From Salinivibrio kushneri (GTDB lineage Bacteria; Pseudomonadota; Gammaproteobacteria; Enterobacterales; Vibrionaceae), in contig NZ_CP040021.1 in assembly GCF_005280275.1 (NCBI RefSeq), positions 1,451,001 through 1,515,000 of the forward strand: a DNA stretch of 64,000 nucleotides. The letters run 5' to 3'. Shown piece by piece: positions 53,249 through 60,975 of the stretch. Each line of letters opens with the position of its first letter. The first letter of the stretch is position 1. The notes under the pieces are model-generated. The model was not told the DNA's origin. It made no database searches and saw only the letters and a program-made list of their open reading frames with translations. The position numbers were made by a program, and so were the translations under genes.

Positions 53249-53752
53249 ATGATGACAACAAAAGTAGATACGCGCTGTTACCGCTTTCCTGAGGTTGATT
53301 TCGAGCCAGAAAGCCGTACGTTATATTGGATCGATGACACGATGACGGTCCTCTCTTACGAAGAATCTCGTTTGCTCGAGATGCTCTGCTACTATGCCGG
53401 AGAAGTACTCTCTAGCCGCACATTGTTCAAACAAGTGGCCTTACCTGATAGCTCGTTTGCTCAGCACCAAAGTGTGGTGACGTCATTAATGGCCAAATCC
53501 TACCGCAACGGCAAAAAATGCCTTCCGTTTGAGGTGGTCGGTGAGTTTGGTTTTCGTGTGTCACTGCCACAGCAAACACTGTCTAAGCGTCCAGGACGCG
53601 CTGCAAACACTGCATCGCAGACGCCCCCAGCGTCTTTAACGCATTCAGCCACCATTGAGGCGTCGTCGTTTAGTATTGCTAAACCACTCACGATCCTAGT
53701 CACGGCAGCGGCAGTCATTATTGGCATGACAGCGTTACTGACCCAAGCTTAG
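53249..53752 (+). CDS. ToxR-like membrane-bound winged-helix regulator
   Basis: About 167 residues from ATG 53249 (GGAG 8 bases upstream). Residues 10-105 form an OmpR/ToxR-type winged helix (YRFPEVDFEPESRTLYWIDD, LSYEESRLLEMLCYYAGEVL, VVGEFGFRVSLPQQ). A Thr/Ser/Pro-rich linker (about 110-140) leads to a single C-terminal membrane helix (about 145-166) with almost no periplasmic part. Such regulators act at the inner membrane, as ToxR, TcpP and CadC do. The adjacent binding protein gene could be a target or partner. No periplasmic sensor domain is present. Confidence 0.78.
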   Translation: MMTTKVDTRCYRFPEVDFEPESRTLYWIDDTMTVLSYEESRLLEMLCYYAGEVLSSRTLFKQVALPDSSFAQHQSVVTSLMAKSYRNGKKCLPFEVVGEFGFRVSLPQQTLSKRPGRAANTASQTPPASLTHSATIEASSFSIAKPLTILVTAAAVIIGMTALLTQA

Positions 53753-53837
53753 CGTTGATGCCCGTGCTATGCCGCGGGCATGTTGTGTCAGAGCGTCATG
53801 GTTGCTTTGGCCATTGGTCTTGATATCTGGGAGAGAG

Positions 53838-54575
53838 ATGATGCCACGCCACTACTTATCGCTTCTGTTGTTTATCACGATGCTCATTCTCTCCGCACCG
53901 ACTCGGGCGACTATTGAACAAACCTATGTGGCACACCTTGGCGCACTGCCTGGCTTGATCAATTTGGATGGTAGCGGCGCGTTTGTCGATTTTGTCCGCT
54001 ATCTCGACGCGCAAGACCCAAGCACCAAGATCAATATCGAGGTTTTTCCGATCCATAGAGCGATTAATCATGTGGCCCAAGGTCAGGCTGATTTTGGTTT
54101 ACCCGCCGTGCGCCCAACGCGGGAGGTATCCACCCTGCCATTCGACTTTAGCGAGGTATCATTTGGTCAGGTCACTCATGTCCTTTACACCAATAAAGCG
54201 GTCCCCCTCACAGTTAAAGAACTCTGGGCGAACCCCTCGCGCTATACCGTTGAGGCCGTCCCCTACTATATGCCTTTTAAGGTGCAACGCTCGCACAGTA
54301 TTAAACAATCTTTGTTGCGTTTGGCGGCGGGAAGAATTGATGGCTTCATTTGGGCGCAAGAGGAAGCAGACATGGTACTCAAAGAGCTAGGTTTGACCAC
54401 GATAAAACGCGCGCACTTTGCCGACTTGGAAGACGTCTTTTTTATCCCGAAAGGCGAAGCAGGTCGAGAAATCGATGCGTATCTCACACGCTTGATTACC
54501 CGCTTACGCGAGGAGGGGGATCTCGCGCGTGAGTATCGTAAGGTGCACCTCCCCTATGTAGATTGGCAGCCATAA
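53838..54575 (+). CDS. Periplasmic solute-binding-like protein
   Basis: About 245 residues from the ATG at 53838 (GGGAGAGAG site). A signal peptide (MPRHYLSLLLFITMLILSAP, cleaved near TRA) precedes a two-lobe fold of the family-3 extracellular binding protein type: TKINIEVFPIHRAINHVAQGQADFGLPAVR, then a hinge and LRLAAGRIDGFIWAQEEADM. No permease or ATPase gene is next to it, so it could sense a ligand for the ToxR-like regulator 86 bases upstream or serve another transporter. Ligand is unknown. Confidence 0.8.
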   Translation: MMPRHYLSLLLFITMLILSAPTRATIEQTYVAHLGALPGLINLDGSGAFVDFVRYLDAQDPSTKINIEVFPIHRAINHVAQGQADFGLPAVRPTREVSTLPFDFSEVSFGQVTHVLYTNKAVPLTVKELWANPSRYTVEAVPYYMPFKVQRSHSIKQSLLRLAAGRIDGFIWAQEEADMVLKELGLTTIKRAHFADLEDVFFIPKGEAGREIDAYLTRLITRLREEGDLAREYRKVHLPYVDWQP

Positions 54576-54704
54576 ATGCATTAACCGCCTTTCGGCTCAC
54601 AAACGTTTCTGCCTACTCACGCCGTCATAATGGCCACTTTCATCGTCATAGAAACATTGATGTCACTCTAACTTTCAGCAACAAATATCTCTTTGCAAAC
54701 CATA

Positions 54705-54720
54705 CGTGACATTAATCACA
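54705..54720 (+). promoter_or_regulatory. CRP site upstream of cdd
   Basis: CGTGACATTAATCACA matches TGTGA-N6-TCACA at nine of ten positions. The centre is about 66 bases before the cdd start. In E. coli, cdd is controlled by CRP with CytR, so the site fits the gene. Confidence 0.75.
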
Positions 54721-54778
54721 CAACTATCAGAAAGGCTTCTCTACACTATCCGCCCGTTAATGATAAAGAAGAGATGCT

Positions 54779-55669
54779 ATGCGAACCGCACTTACTGACG
54801 CACTGACACAATTACCCGACGCCCTACAAAGCGTCGTCTCTGATTGGATAAATGACGCAAACTTTGGTGCTAGCTTCACACCAGAGCAGGTGGCGCAGAT
54901 GGAATCCGCCAGTGGCCTTAGCGGCGCCGCACTGCGTCTTGCTTTATTGCCTTTGGCGGCGGCCTACGCTGTTACCCCCATTTCGCAGTTTAATGTGGGT
55001 GCGATTGTCCGTGATGAAAGCGGCACCCTGTATTTAGGCGCAAACATTGAATTCACCGGGGTGCAGCTAGGGCAAACAGTGCATGCCGAGCAATGCGCTA
55101 TCAGCCATGCTTGGACAAAAGGGGCGAAACGCCTCACCGATATTACGATCAATTACAGCCCATGCGGCCACTGTCGACAGTTCATGAATGAACTCAATGG
55201 CGCTGAGTCCTTAAGCATCCAGCTGCCACAATGCGACGCGAAAGATCTGCACACTTATCTACCTGAGCCGTTTGGTCCTGCCGATTTGGGCATTGAATCT
55301 CGCTTATTGACCGACGAGTCCAATCAATTATCAACGGATGATATTGATATCCCCTTGCTAAAAGCGGCCGCTGACGCCGCTAACCGCAGTCACGCGCCCT
55401 ACTCAGGTAACTATAGCGGGGCAGCGGTTGAAACCAGTGATGGCGAGTTTTTCTCTGGCATGTATGCCGAAAACGCGGCGTTTAACCCAAGCCTTCCGCC
55501 TCTTCAGGTCGCATTAATTGCGGTTAATATGGCGGGCTATCATTGGACAGACATTCGCTCTGTTGCGCTGGCCGAGATGGCTAGTAGTACAGTCAGTCAC
55601 CTTGCCGATACCCAGGCAACACTGGATGCCATTGACCCGGATATTCCCTTAGTCTATTCAACCCGCTAG
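54779..55669 (+). CDS. cdd: Cytidine deaminase
   Basis: Cdd deaminates cytidine and deoxycytidine to uridine and deoxyuridine for pyrimidine salvage. The 296-residue, two-domain form (E. coli 294) is seen. The zinc site is HAEQCA (His102, Glu104) and PCGHC (Cys129, Cys132), the same spacing as E. coli. The second domain lacks zinc ligands, as usual. Upstream lies a CRP-like site and the gene ends at a strong hairpin. It is a single gene. Confidence 0.96.
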   Translation: MRTALTDALTQLPDALQSVVSDWINDANFGASFTPEQVAQMESASGLSGAALRLALLPLAAAYAVTPISQFNVGAIVRDESGTLYLGANIEFTGVQLGQTVHAEQCAISHAWTKGAKRLTDITINYSPCGHCRQFMNELNGAESLSIQLPQCDAKDLHTYLPEPFGPADLGIESRLLTDESNQLSTDDIDIPLLKAAADAANRSHAPYSGNYSGAAVETSDGEFFSGMYAENAAFNPSLPPLQVALIAVNMAGYHWTDIRSVALAEMASSTVSHLADTQATLDAIDPDIPLVYSTR

Positions 55670-55683
55670 CGCTCTCCTGATTG

Positions 55684-55723
55684 ATCCGGCCTTCAGGGAT
55701 TTCAGGTCGCCCTGAGGCCGGAT
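55684..55723 (+). terminator. Hairpin terminator of cdd
   Basis: ATCCGGCCTTCAGGG and CCCTGAGGCCGGAT form a stem of about 14 bp with one bulged base, around an 11-nt loop. It lies 14 bases after the cdd stop, with a short T-run (GATTTG). Confidence 0.8.
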
Positions 55724-55765
55724 TTGCGCTACTATCCGTGCGTCTTTTCTCTGATAGTCACGGCA

Positions 55766-56665
55766 ATGAAACAGATTCATCACCCACTCCAAGGCGCGAC
55801 CTGGATGCTGACCGCAGGCTTGTGTTTTGCCCTTGTTAACAGCCTGTCTCAGTACGTTAGTTTTAAAATGGGCTTACCCTCTACCACGGTTGCCTTCATT
55901 CAATACGCTATCGCCCTGGTGGCGATGATCCCTTGGTTGAAACAACTGGGGGTCCGTCAAGCACTGAAAACTCAGCACCTTAGTCAGCATTGCCTGCGGG
56001 TGTTTATCTCTGTGATTGGTATTCAACTGTGGCTCTGGGCGCTGGCCTATCCAGTGCCCATTTGGCAAGGGATTGCGCTATTAATGACCTCACCGCTATT
56101 CGCCACGGTCGGCTCGGGGCTATTTTTGCGTGAGCGGGTCGGGATCGCACGCGGCCTTGCGACGCTCGCTGGATTTTGTGGTGCCATGATTATCCTCGAG
56201 CCTTGGTCAAGTGCGTTCACTTGGGCAACCTTGTTGCCCGTGGGGGCGGCGTTTTTCTGGGCAACTTACTCGCTGATGGTGAAACGTTTATCCGCTTACG
56301 ACCCACCCACCACCATGGTGGTATACCTACTCTTGTTGATTACGCCCTTTAATTTGCTACTCGCCGTACCTGATTGGACGCTCCCCCAAACATCCACTGC
56401 TTGGTGGATGTTATTTGGCGCTGGCATACTGACTGCCCTCGCCCAGTGGGCCATTGCGAAGGCATATGCCGTTTCCGATGCCTCTTTTGTCCAGCCTTTT
56501 GATCACGCTAAACTCCCTCTTAACGTCCTCTTTGGTTGGCTGGTGTTTAGTTGGGTCCCTCCCGGCCGACTATGGTTAGGGGCGGGTATTATTATTGCAG
56601 CGGTCTTTTTTATTACTCACTGGGAATCACGCCAATACACACAGGCCAAAAACAAGCTCGCGTAA
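55766..56665 (+). CDS. EamA/DMT-family permease
   Basis: 299 residues from the ATG at 55766, with ten membrane segments and two EamA repeats. Visible blocks are GATWMLTAGLCFALVNSLSQ, TSPLFATVGSGLFLRERVG and AKAYAVSDASFVQPFDHAKL. It resembles the permease at 37638 only in fold, with different loops, so it is not a recent duplicate. Substrate unknown; amino acids, riboflavin or other metabolites are typical. It is a single gene. Confidence 0.88.
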   Translation: MKQIHHPLQGATWMLTAGLCFALVNSLSQYVSFKMGLPSTTVAFIQYAIALVAMIPWLKQLGVRQALKTQHLSQHCLRVFISVIGIQLWLWALAYPVPIWQGIALLMTSPLFATVGSGLFLRERVGIARGLATLAGFCGAMIILEPWSSAFTWATLLPVGAAFFWATYSLMVKRLSAYDPPTTMVVYLLLLITPFNLLLAVPDWTLPQTSTAWWMLFGAGILTALAQWAIAKAYAVSDASFVQPFDHAKLPLNVLFGWLVFSWVPPGRLWLGAGIIIAAVFFITHWESRQYTQAKNKLA

Positions 56666-56718
56666 CCGGTTTTCCCGCTTCTACGTTCACTTGCCCACTA
56701 AGAAAGCGCTGTCAAAGA

Positions 56719-56740
56719 AAAGGGGCCGTTATGGCCCCTT
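56719..56740 (-). terminator. Terminator of the thiopurine methyltransferase gene
   Basis: AAGGGGCC and GGCCCCTT form an 8-bp stem around a 6-nt loop (GTTATG type), followed on the minus strand by T-rich sequence (CTTTTCTTTG). It lies about 25 bases after the tpm stop. Confidence 0.8.
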
Positions 56741-56765
56741 GACACGCTCTCATTCAAATCAGCCA

Positions 56766-57386
56766 CTACGAAGCCGCCGCTTTGATTAACCACGCTTGTT
56801 CACCACGCTCGCCGTCTGGTTCCGTATGGGTTTCAAGCAACCGAAAGTCTAACCCTTGGAACGCCTCTTCTACCACTGACGCATCAATGGAAAATGGCGG
56901 CGTGTCATCCGCTTGCGGATAAAATAAGGTAATCAGTAGCAAACGCCCCCCAGGTGCCAGCAAGGTTCGAATATGGCTGACATACTGCGCGCGCATCGCA
57001 GGCGGCATGGCCACCAAGGCCGCGCGATCATAAATCAATGGCATAGGACTCAGGCGCGCGGTAAAGAAATCGCCATTGATCAGCTCCAGTTCATCAAAAC
57101 AATAATGGGTATGCCCTGACGGTGCGCGATAAACCTGCGGGGTATATAAGTTTTCCGAGAAAAAGGCACGAACGGCGATCTCACTAAGCTCGACGCCAAT
57201 CACATGCTGGTGTTTTTCCGCAAGCCAGTTGAGATCGATCGACTTTCCGCAAAGGGGCACCAAAACCGTTTCGTCACTTTGTGGTGCTAGTGACGGCCAA
57301 TGGCGGATAAGCATCGGGTGTACCGTATCTCGGTGAAAGCCTATTTGATTTTCAGCCCAGCGCTGATGCCAGAACTCTTGTTCCAT
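56766..57386 (-). CDS. tpm: Thiopurine S-methyltransferase (TPMT family)
   Basis: 206 residues. The start EFWHQRWAENQIGFHRDTVH is the bacterial TPMT signature. The SAM-binding part is VLVPLCGKSIDLNWLAEKHQ (about 41-60), followed by VIGVELSEIAV and YDRAALVAMPPAMR. Members transfer a methyl group from SAM to thiopurines and to selenium or tellurium compounds. The C-terminus is complete. It stands alone, ends at a terminator, and its promoter lies in the 57387-57534 interval next to the sulA SOS box. Confidence 0.9.
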   Translation of the reverse strand: MEQEFWHQRWAENQIGFHRDTVHPMLIRHWPSLAPQSDETVLVPLCGKSIDLNWLAEKHQHVIGVELSEIAVRAFFSENLYTPQVYRAPSGHTHYCFDELELINGDFFTARLSPMPLIYDRAALVAMPPAMRAQYVSHIRTLLAPGGRLLLITLFYPQADDTPPFSIDASVVEEAFQGLDFRLLETHTEPDGERGEQAWLIKAAAS

Positions 57387-57534
57387 GCGCTCTCCAACGT
57401 GATGAAAACCGTGATTTTAGCAAGTTATTTCCCCAAACTCATTCATCGTATTAACCCGATGCCTCGCGATCTAATTCCGATCCTGATCACAAACTAACCA
57501 CTGAGTGACTTGCGAGTGACGCCACAAAACATTA

Positions 57535-57550
57535 CTGTTTAAACATACAG
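57535..57550 (+). promoter_or_regulatory. LexA (SOS) box of sulA
   Basis: CTGTTTAAACATACAG fits CTGT-N8-ACAG exactly, flanked by TA on both sides, so the 20-base E. coli consensus is followed closely. It lies 25 bases before the sulA ATG and overlaps the likely promoter. Confidence 0.93.
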
Positions 57551-57575
57551 TAATGATGATATATACAGGTGTTTT

Positions 57576-57992
57576 ATGTACGTGACGTCCAATGTGTCAA
57601 ATCAAACGAAAGCTCAGTCTTCTGCGCGTGTCACGCCATCGTCTTGCTATCATGCTGCTTTTACCGTCACCACACAGGTAAACGCACACTGGCAGGCGGT
57701 CTTACGCGCGATTGCACTACAAGCACGCCAGCCCAAGTGGGTCACGATCATTAATCCACCTCGCGCTTTAAATGCGGCACAGCTTAGCCTCTGGGGCATC
57801 AATACCAATCAGGTGCGAGTGGTCCATCGCCAAGCGGGGTACGATGATGAAGCGCTTATTGACGCAGCGTTAGCCGCTGACACCTCATGTGCCATTATTG
57901 CCTTTACCGCAACAGACAAGCCGTTCAATTATTGTGAGCAAAACAAACAAGGGATCGCGCGCGTCGATCCCGCCTTCATCCAGCGTCACTAA
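57576..57992 (+). CDS. sulA: SulA-like cell division inhibitor
   Basis: SulA binds FtsZ monomers and blocks septation during the SOS response. This 138-residue protein is shorter than E. coli SulA (169). It keeps the core pattern of strands and helices (WQAVLRAIALQARQPKWVTI, NPPRALNAAQLSLWGINTNQ, VRVVHRQAGYDDEALIDAAL). A perfect LexA box lies 25 bases upstream, the strongest support. The N-terminal 20 residues differ from SulA of enterics. It is a single gene. Whether Lon degrades it is not known, though the C-terminal His in RH could matter as in E. coli. Confidence 0.82.
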   Translation: MYVTSNVSNQTKAQSSARVTPSSCYHAAFTVTTQVNAHWQAVLRAIALQARQPKWVTIINPPRALNAAQLSLWGINTNQVRVVHRQAGYDDEALIDAALAADTSCAIIAFTATDKPFNYCEQNKQGIARVDPAFIQRH

Positions 57993-58027
57993 TTCACGCA
58001 GTATCAATAAACTGGGCTTACGGGTGG

Positions 58028-58459
58028 TTAGGATTGAGGGTTAAGACTTGAGGATAGCGTTAGGCGAACCCATTCACGGTTCTCGTTGCTGTACTCTATT
58101 TGCGCATCGGTTTGCTGGCTAATGGTTTCCATTTGCCGATATTCAAGGGCATAAGGCATTAAAATGGTTAGCTCTTCAATGCCTTGTTGACGTGCAATGC
58201 GTGCGAGCTGTACCAAGTTGGCTGTATCAGTGTTACGCACCGACATTACGCGAGTGGCTTGCTGGTAAAGCTGCTCTTGTGCAGAAAGCGGTGGGTTGCC
58301 ATCACTGGTTTGGTGTTCAAGCACAGTCGTAAAGATGGGCAATAAACTGCGAAAAATATCGGTAAACGTCCAATTGGGTTGCTGACTCTCACACAAAAAG
58401 TGGGTGTAGTCGAAAACGACTTCTGTGGGCGCTTTCAGCTGGGTTGACAGCACATCCAT
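58028..58459 (-). CDS. Hypothetical protein, helical (143 residues)
   Basis: I recognise no family. The protein is mostly helical (IFRSLLPIFTTVLEHQTSDG, QLYQQATRVMSVRN), with a middle stretch IARQQGIEELTILMPYALEY that ends in charged residues. No signal peptide, membrane helix or cysteine motif is seen, apart from one Cys. The ATG follows GGAGGT. It is convergent with sulA and has no partner gene. The upstream interval 58460-58751 (292 bases) is AT-rich and shows no gene. Codon use looks normal for the window. Confidence 0.6.
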   Translation of the reverse strand: MDVLSTQLKAPTEVVFDYTHFLCESQQPNWTFTDIFRSLLPIFTTVLEHQTSDGNPPLSAQEQLYQQATRVMSVRNTDTANLVQLARIARQQGIEELTILMPYALEYRQMETISQQTDAQIEYSNENREWVRLTLSSSLNPQS

Positions 58460-58751
58460 GGCTTACCTCCAGACAGAAAATGAAATAGACACTCCCACTA
58501 TAGGCAGTTTTAAACGTATGTCTGGAAGATCGTACAGTATTTTGCGCTTGATCATGCTTTAGATAAGGGAATACGCAATAAAGACATACTTCATTAACAC
58601 CATAAAAACAACTGGTTGATAATAGAAATTTTTATTTACCCTTACATCACAATGCAGGAAAAAAATCAGACAAGCATATTAGCGAGTCGGGTGAACATCC
58701 GCTTACGCATTAAATACCGTCATCAAACACGTAAGCGGGTGCGCAAAGGGA

Positions 58752-59117
58752 TCAGCAAGCTTTGTAAATCACCTTGTTAGCGGCGACTTGAACACGCTCA
58801 ACGGCGCCTTCTTCGGTCAGCTTTTTCAATGCACCTGTCGCCCACGATGCCGCTTTGGTGTCTTCTTGACCTGCCGCAAGGCCAATCCCTTTTGGATTAA
58901 TTCCTTCGGGGTTTGCTTGAACAATCTCGAGCACTTGCTGTTGCTTCGGCGTCAATGAAGAGGCTGCGCTCGCCACCGGTGCCTTGGTAGATGGTTTTGC
59001 GGCGGGTTTCGCAGCGGCAACCGGTTTTGATTTAACCGGACGCTGACGTGCTGGCGATGATGCCTTAACACGTTTGTTGAGTTTAAGTTGTACCTTACGC
59101 TTGTGAGAGATTTTCAT
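58752..59117 (-). CDS. Small basic protein with winged-helix-like C-terminus
   Basis: 121 residues in two parts. The first 58 are a lysine/alanine/proline-rich unstructured tail (KRKVQLKLNKRVKASSPARQ, then several KPAAKP units) like histone H1 tails. The second part (about 59-121, LTPKQQQVLEIVQANPEGIN and SWATGALKKLTEEGAVERV) has the order of helices of a small winged helix, as in MarR-like or H-NS-interacting proteins. It probably binds DNA non-specifically. The start follows a GTAGGATGATT site. It has no partner gene. Close relatives are common in Vibrio but unnamed. Confidence 0.72.
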   Translation of the reverse strand: MKISHKRKVQLKLNKRVKASSPARQRPVKSKPVAAAKPAAKPSTKAPVASAASSLTPKQQQVLEIVQANPEGINPKGIGLAAGQEDTKAASWATGALKKLTEEGAVERVQVAANKVIYKAC

Positions 59118-59372
59118 TCAATCATCCTACTCCGACGCACTGCGTTCAGGCTTGCTGAATGCAGCGGGTGAAAAACAAAGCGCGTGTTATACCAAATTTC
59201 CCGCCACTTTTGTAGGTAACCGCCCCCTAATAGGCGCAAAGATCGTGATATTCAGCGATAAATGTTTACCAATCCAGTGATTCTTAGGCAAACTAATCAG
59301 ACACTATGGGCGTATTATCAACCGATAGTTTATGAAAAATGCGGAGCGGTTCCGTCCCCCTGCGTAGAATGG

Positions 59373-60065
59373 ATGACCATGGATGCTTTAAAAACGATCA
59401 AAATCTATCCTCCTCAATTTGAAGCGGCGCGCTGGAGCATGTTGGCCGCCATGGCGGTGGCGTTTCTTTTGATCTGCTTTTTCCTCGTCCAGCCCACGCT
59501 CTCTCTTGGCCAGGGCATATTGGGCTTGGCGGCGATGATGGCTATTTTTTATGCCGTCAACCAGTTGCTTCAACGTGCTCAGCTCTCTTTTTCCTTATCA
59601 TTTATGCATTTACAGCACCACAGTTTTCGCGGTGGCTGGGTGCTTAAGTGGCGAAACATTGAAGCCATTGGCATTCCGCATCTCCATCAGCAAGGGTTAG
59701 GTGAGCCACTTCCATGGGTTGGGATTAAGATTAAGCGTTACGATGCGCTTTTAGACAGCATCAGCTTGCGCATGGTGACCCATATTATTATGACGCAACG
59801 CGCGTTGCTGATCACGGCGTATCGACGTGGAGACCATAAACCCAGCAAACCGCTGGAAGACATGATGTTTGATGACACGCCCTATCGGGGAGGTAACGGC
59901 GTGCTCTACAAAGGCTTGATGGCCATGCTGGCAAACCGTATGCGCTATACCAGAGAATTGCTGGGGTACGATTTGTTTGTCAGTGAAGACTTGCTTGACA
60001 GGCCGCTCGAAGACTTTGTTGGCGTCACTCGGCGCTACTTGGCCGCTGCCAGCGGTGATGACTAA
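59373..60065 (+). CDS. DUF2982 membrane protein
   Basis: About 230 residues from the ATG at 59373 or the one 6 bases later; a longer frame adds 37 residues with no family match. Two membrane helices near the N-terminus (about 20-42 and 44-64, MAVAFLLICFFLVQP and LGLAAMMAIFYAVNQLL) are followed by a soluble domain with WRNIEAIGIPHLHQQG and RYDALLDSISLRMVTHIIMT. It matches DUF2982, a family of unknown function in Vibrionaceae and Shewanella. It is a single gene, convergent to the hydrolase. No ribosome site is clear. Confidence 0.78.
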   Translation: MTMDALKTIKIYPPQFEAARWSMLAAMAVAFLLICFFLVQPTLSLGQGILGLAAMMAIFYAVNQLLQRAQLSFSLSFMHLQHHSFRGGWVLKWRNIEAIGIPHLHQQGLGEPLPWVGIKIKRYDALLDSISLRMVTHIIMTQRALLITAYRRGDHKPSKPLEDMMFDDTPYRGGNGVLYKGLMAMLANRMRYTRELLGYDLFVSEDLLDRPLEDFVGVTRRYLAAASGDD

Positions 60066-60120
60066 CAGCCCCAGTTCTTAGCCTGGGGCGCCAGCGAGGC
60101 CAGCTGCTTTCGACGATATG

Positions 60121-60765
60121 CTAGAACGCCCCGGTCAAAAAGGGATTCGTTTTCCGCTCATGTCCCAAGGTCGATGTCGGGCCATGGCCAGGGATAAAGG
60201 TCACATCATCCCCAACCGGCAGCAGGGTGTTTTTAATGGCGTTGATCAAGGTCGCATGATCCCCTTTAGGAAAATCAGTCCGCCCGATCCCCCCGTTAAA
60301 CAGTACATCCCCGACCCAAGCGGTGCGCCCTTCTAAATCGACAAACACAATGTGGCCTGGGGTATGTCCTGGGGCAAACAACACTGAGAGTGTGCTATCG
60401 CCGACCGATACGGTGTCACCTTGTTGTAGCCACTGATCAGGGTCAAACGGCTCAGCGTGCGCGAAACCAAACATTTGGGCTTGTGCCGGCAACGCTTGTA
60501 ACCAGAAAGCGTCTTCTTTGTGCGGTCCCACCACGGGGACATTCAACGCCCTAGCAAGCTCGACAGTGCCACCAACATGATCTAAATGGCCATGGGTTAA
60601 AAGGATTTTCGTCACTGTCACGTCTAGTGAATGAATGACCTGGCGAATTTTAGCTATATCCCCACCGGGATCCACGACAGCCGCCTGTTGCGTTTGGTCG
60701 CACCAAATAATGGAGCAATTTTGCTGAAATGCCGTGACTGGCACAATGTCATAATGCAACGCCAT
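60121..60765 (-). CDS. YcbL-type metallo-beta-lactamase-fold hydrolase
   Basis: 214 residues of the metallo-beta-lactamase fold, group of glyoxalase II-like YcbL. The zinc motif is [10 protein letters not shown] (His58, His60, Asp62, His63), with further ligands in APGHTPGH (about 132) and [14 protein letters not shown] (about 155). The end [20 protein letters not shown] supplies the final His. YcbL hydrolyses thioesters of glutathione in E. coli relatives. It starts divergently from the acyltransferase gene and the L,D-transpeptidase YcbB gene is close by, as in E. coli (ycbB-ycbK-ycbL), although ycbK is absent here. Confidence 0.9.
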   Translation of the reverse strand: MALHYDIVPVTAFQQNCSIIWCDQTQQAAVVDPGGDIAKIRQVIHSLDVTVTKILLTHGHLDHVGGTVELARALNVPVVGPHKEDAFWLQALPAQAQMFGFAHAEPFDPDQWLQQGDTVSVGDSTLSVLFAPGHTPGHIVFVDLEGRTAWVGDVLFNGGIGRTDFPKGDHATLINAIKNTLLPVGDDVTFIPGHGPTSTLGHERKTNPFLTGAF

Positions 60766-60975
60766 GGGGGTAACCTTCTCTTTGTCTGTTCAGTGGCGTA
60801 ATAACACGCAATCCGTGACACGCCCTCAGGTTTTGAATCGTCAATACGCGCCTCACTATGCCACGCTGTCATCAGTTTGCAACTATGCTGCCAAGGAGGT
60901 GTCACTTTTACTATCTAGGCTAACGCCAGGATATCTGGATAAATCAGATACGCATTTTTGCATGCAGGGTTGCTT

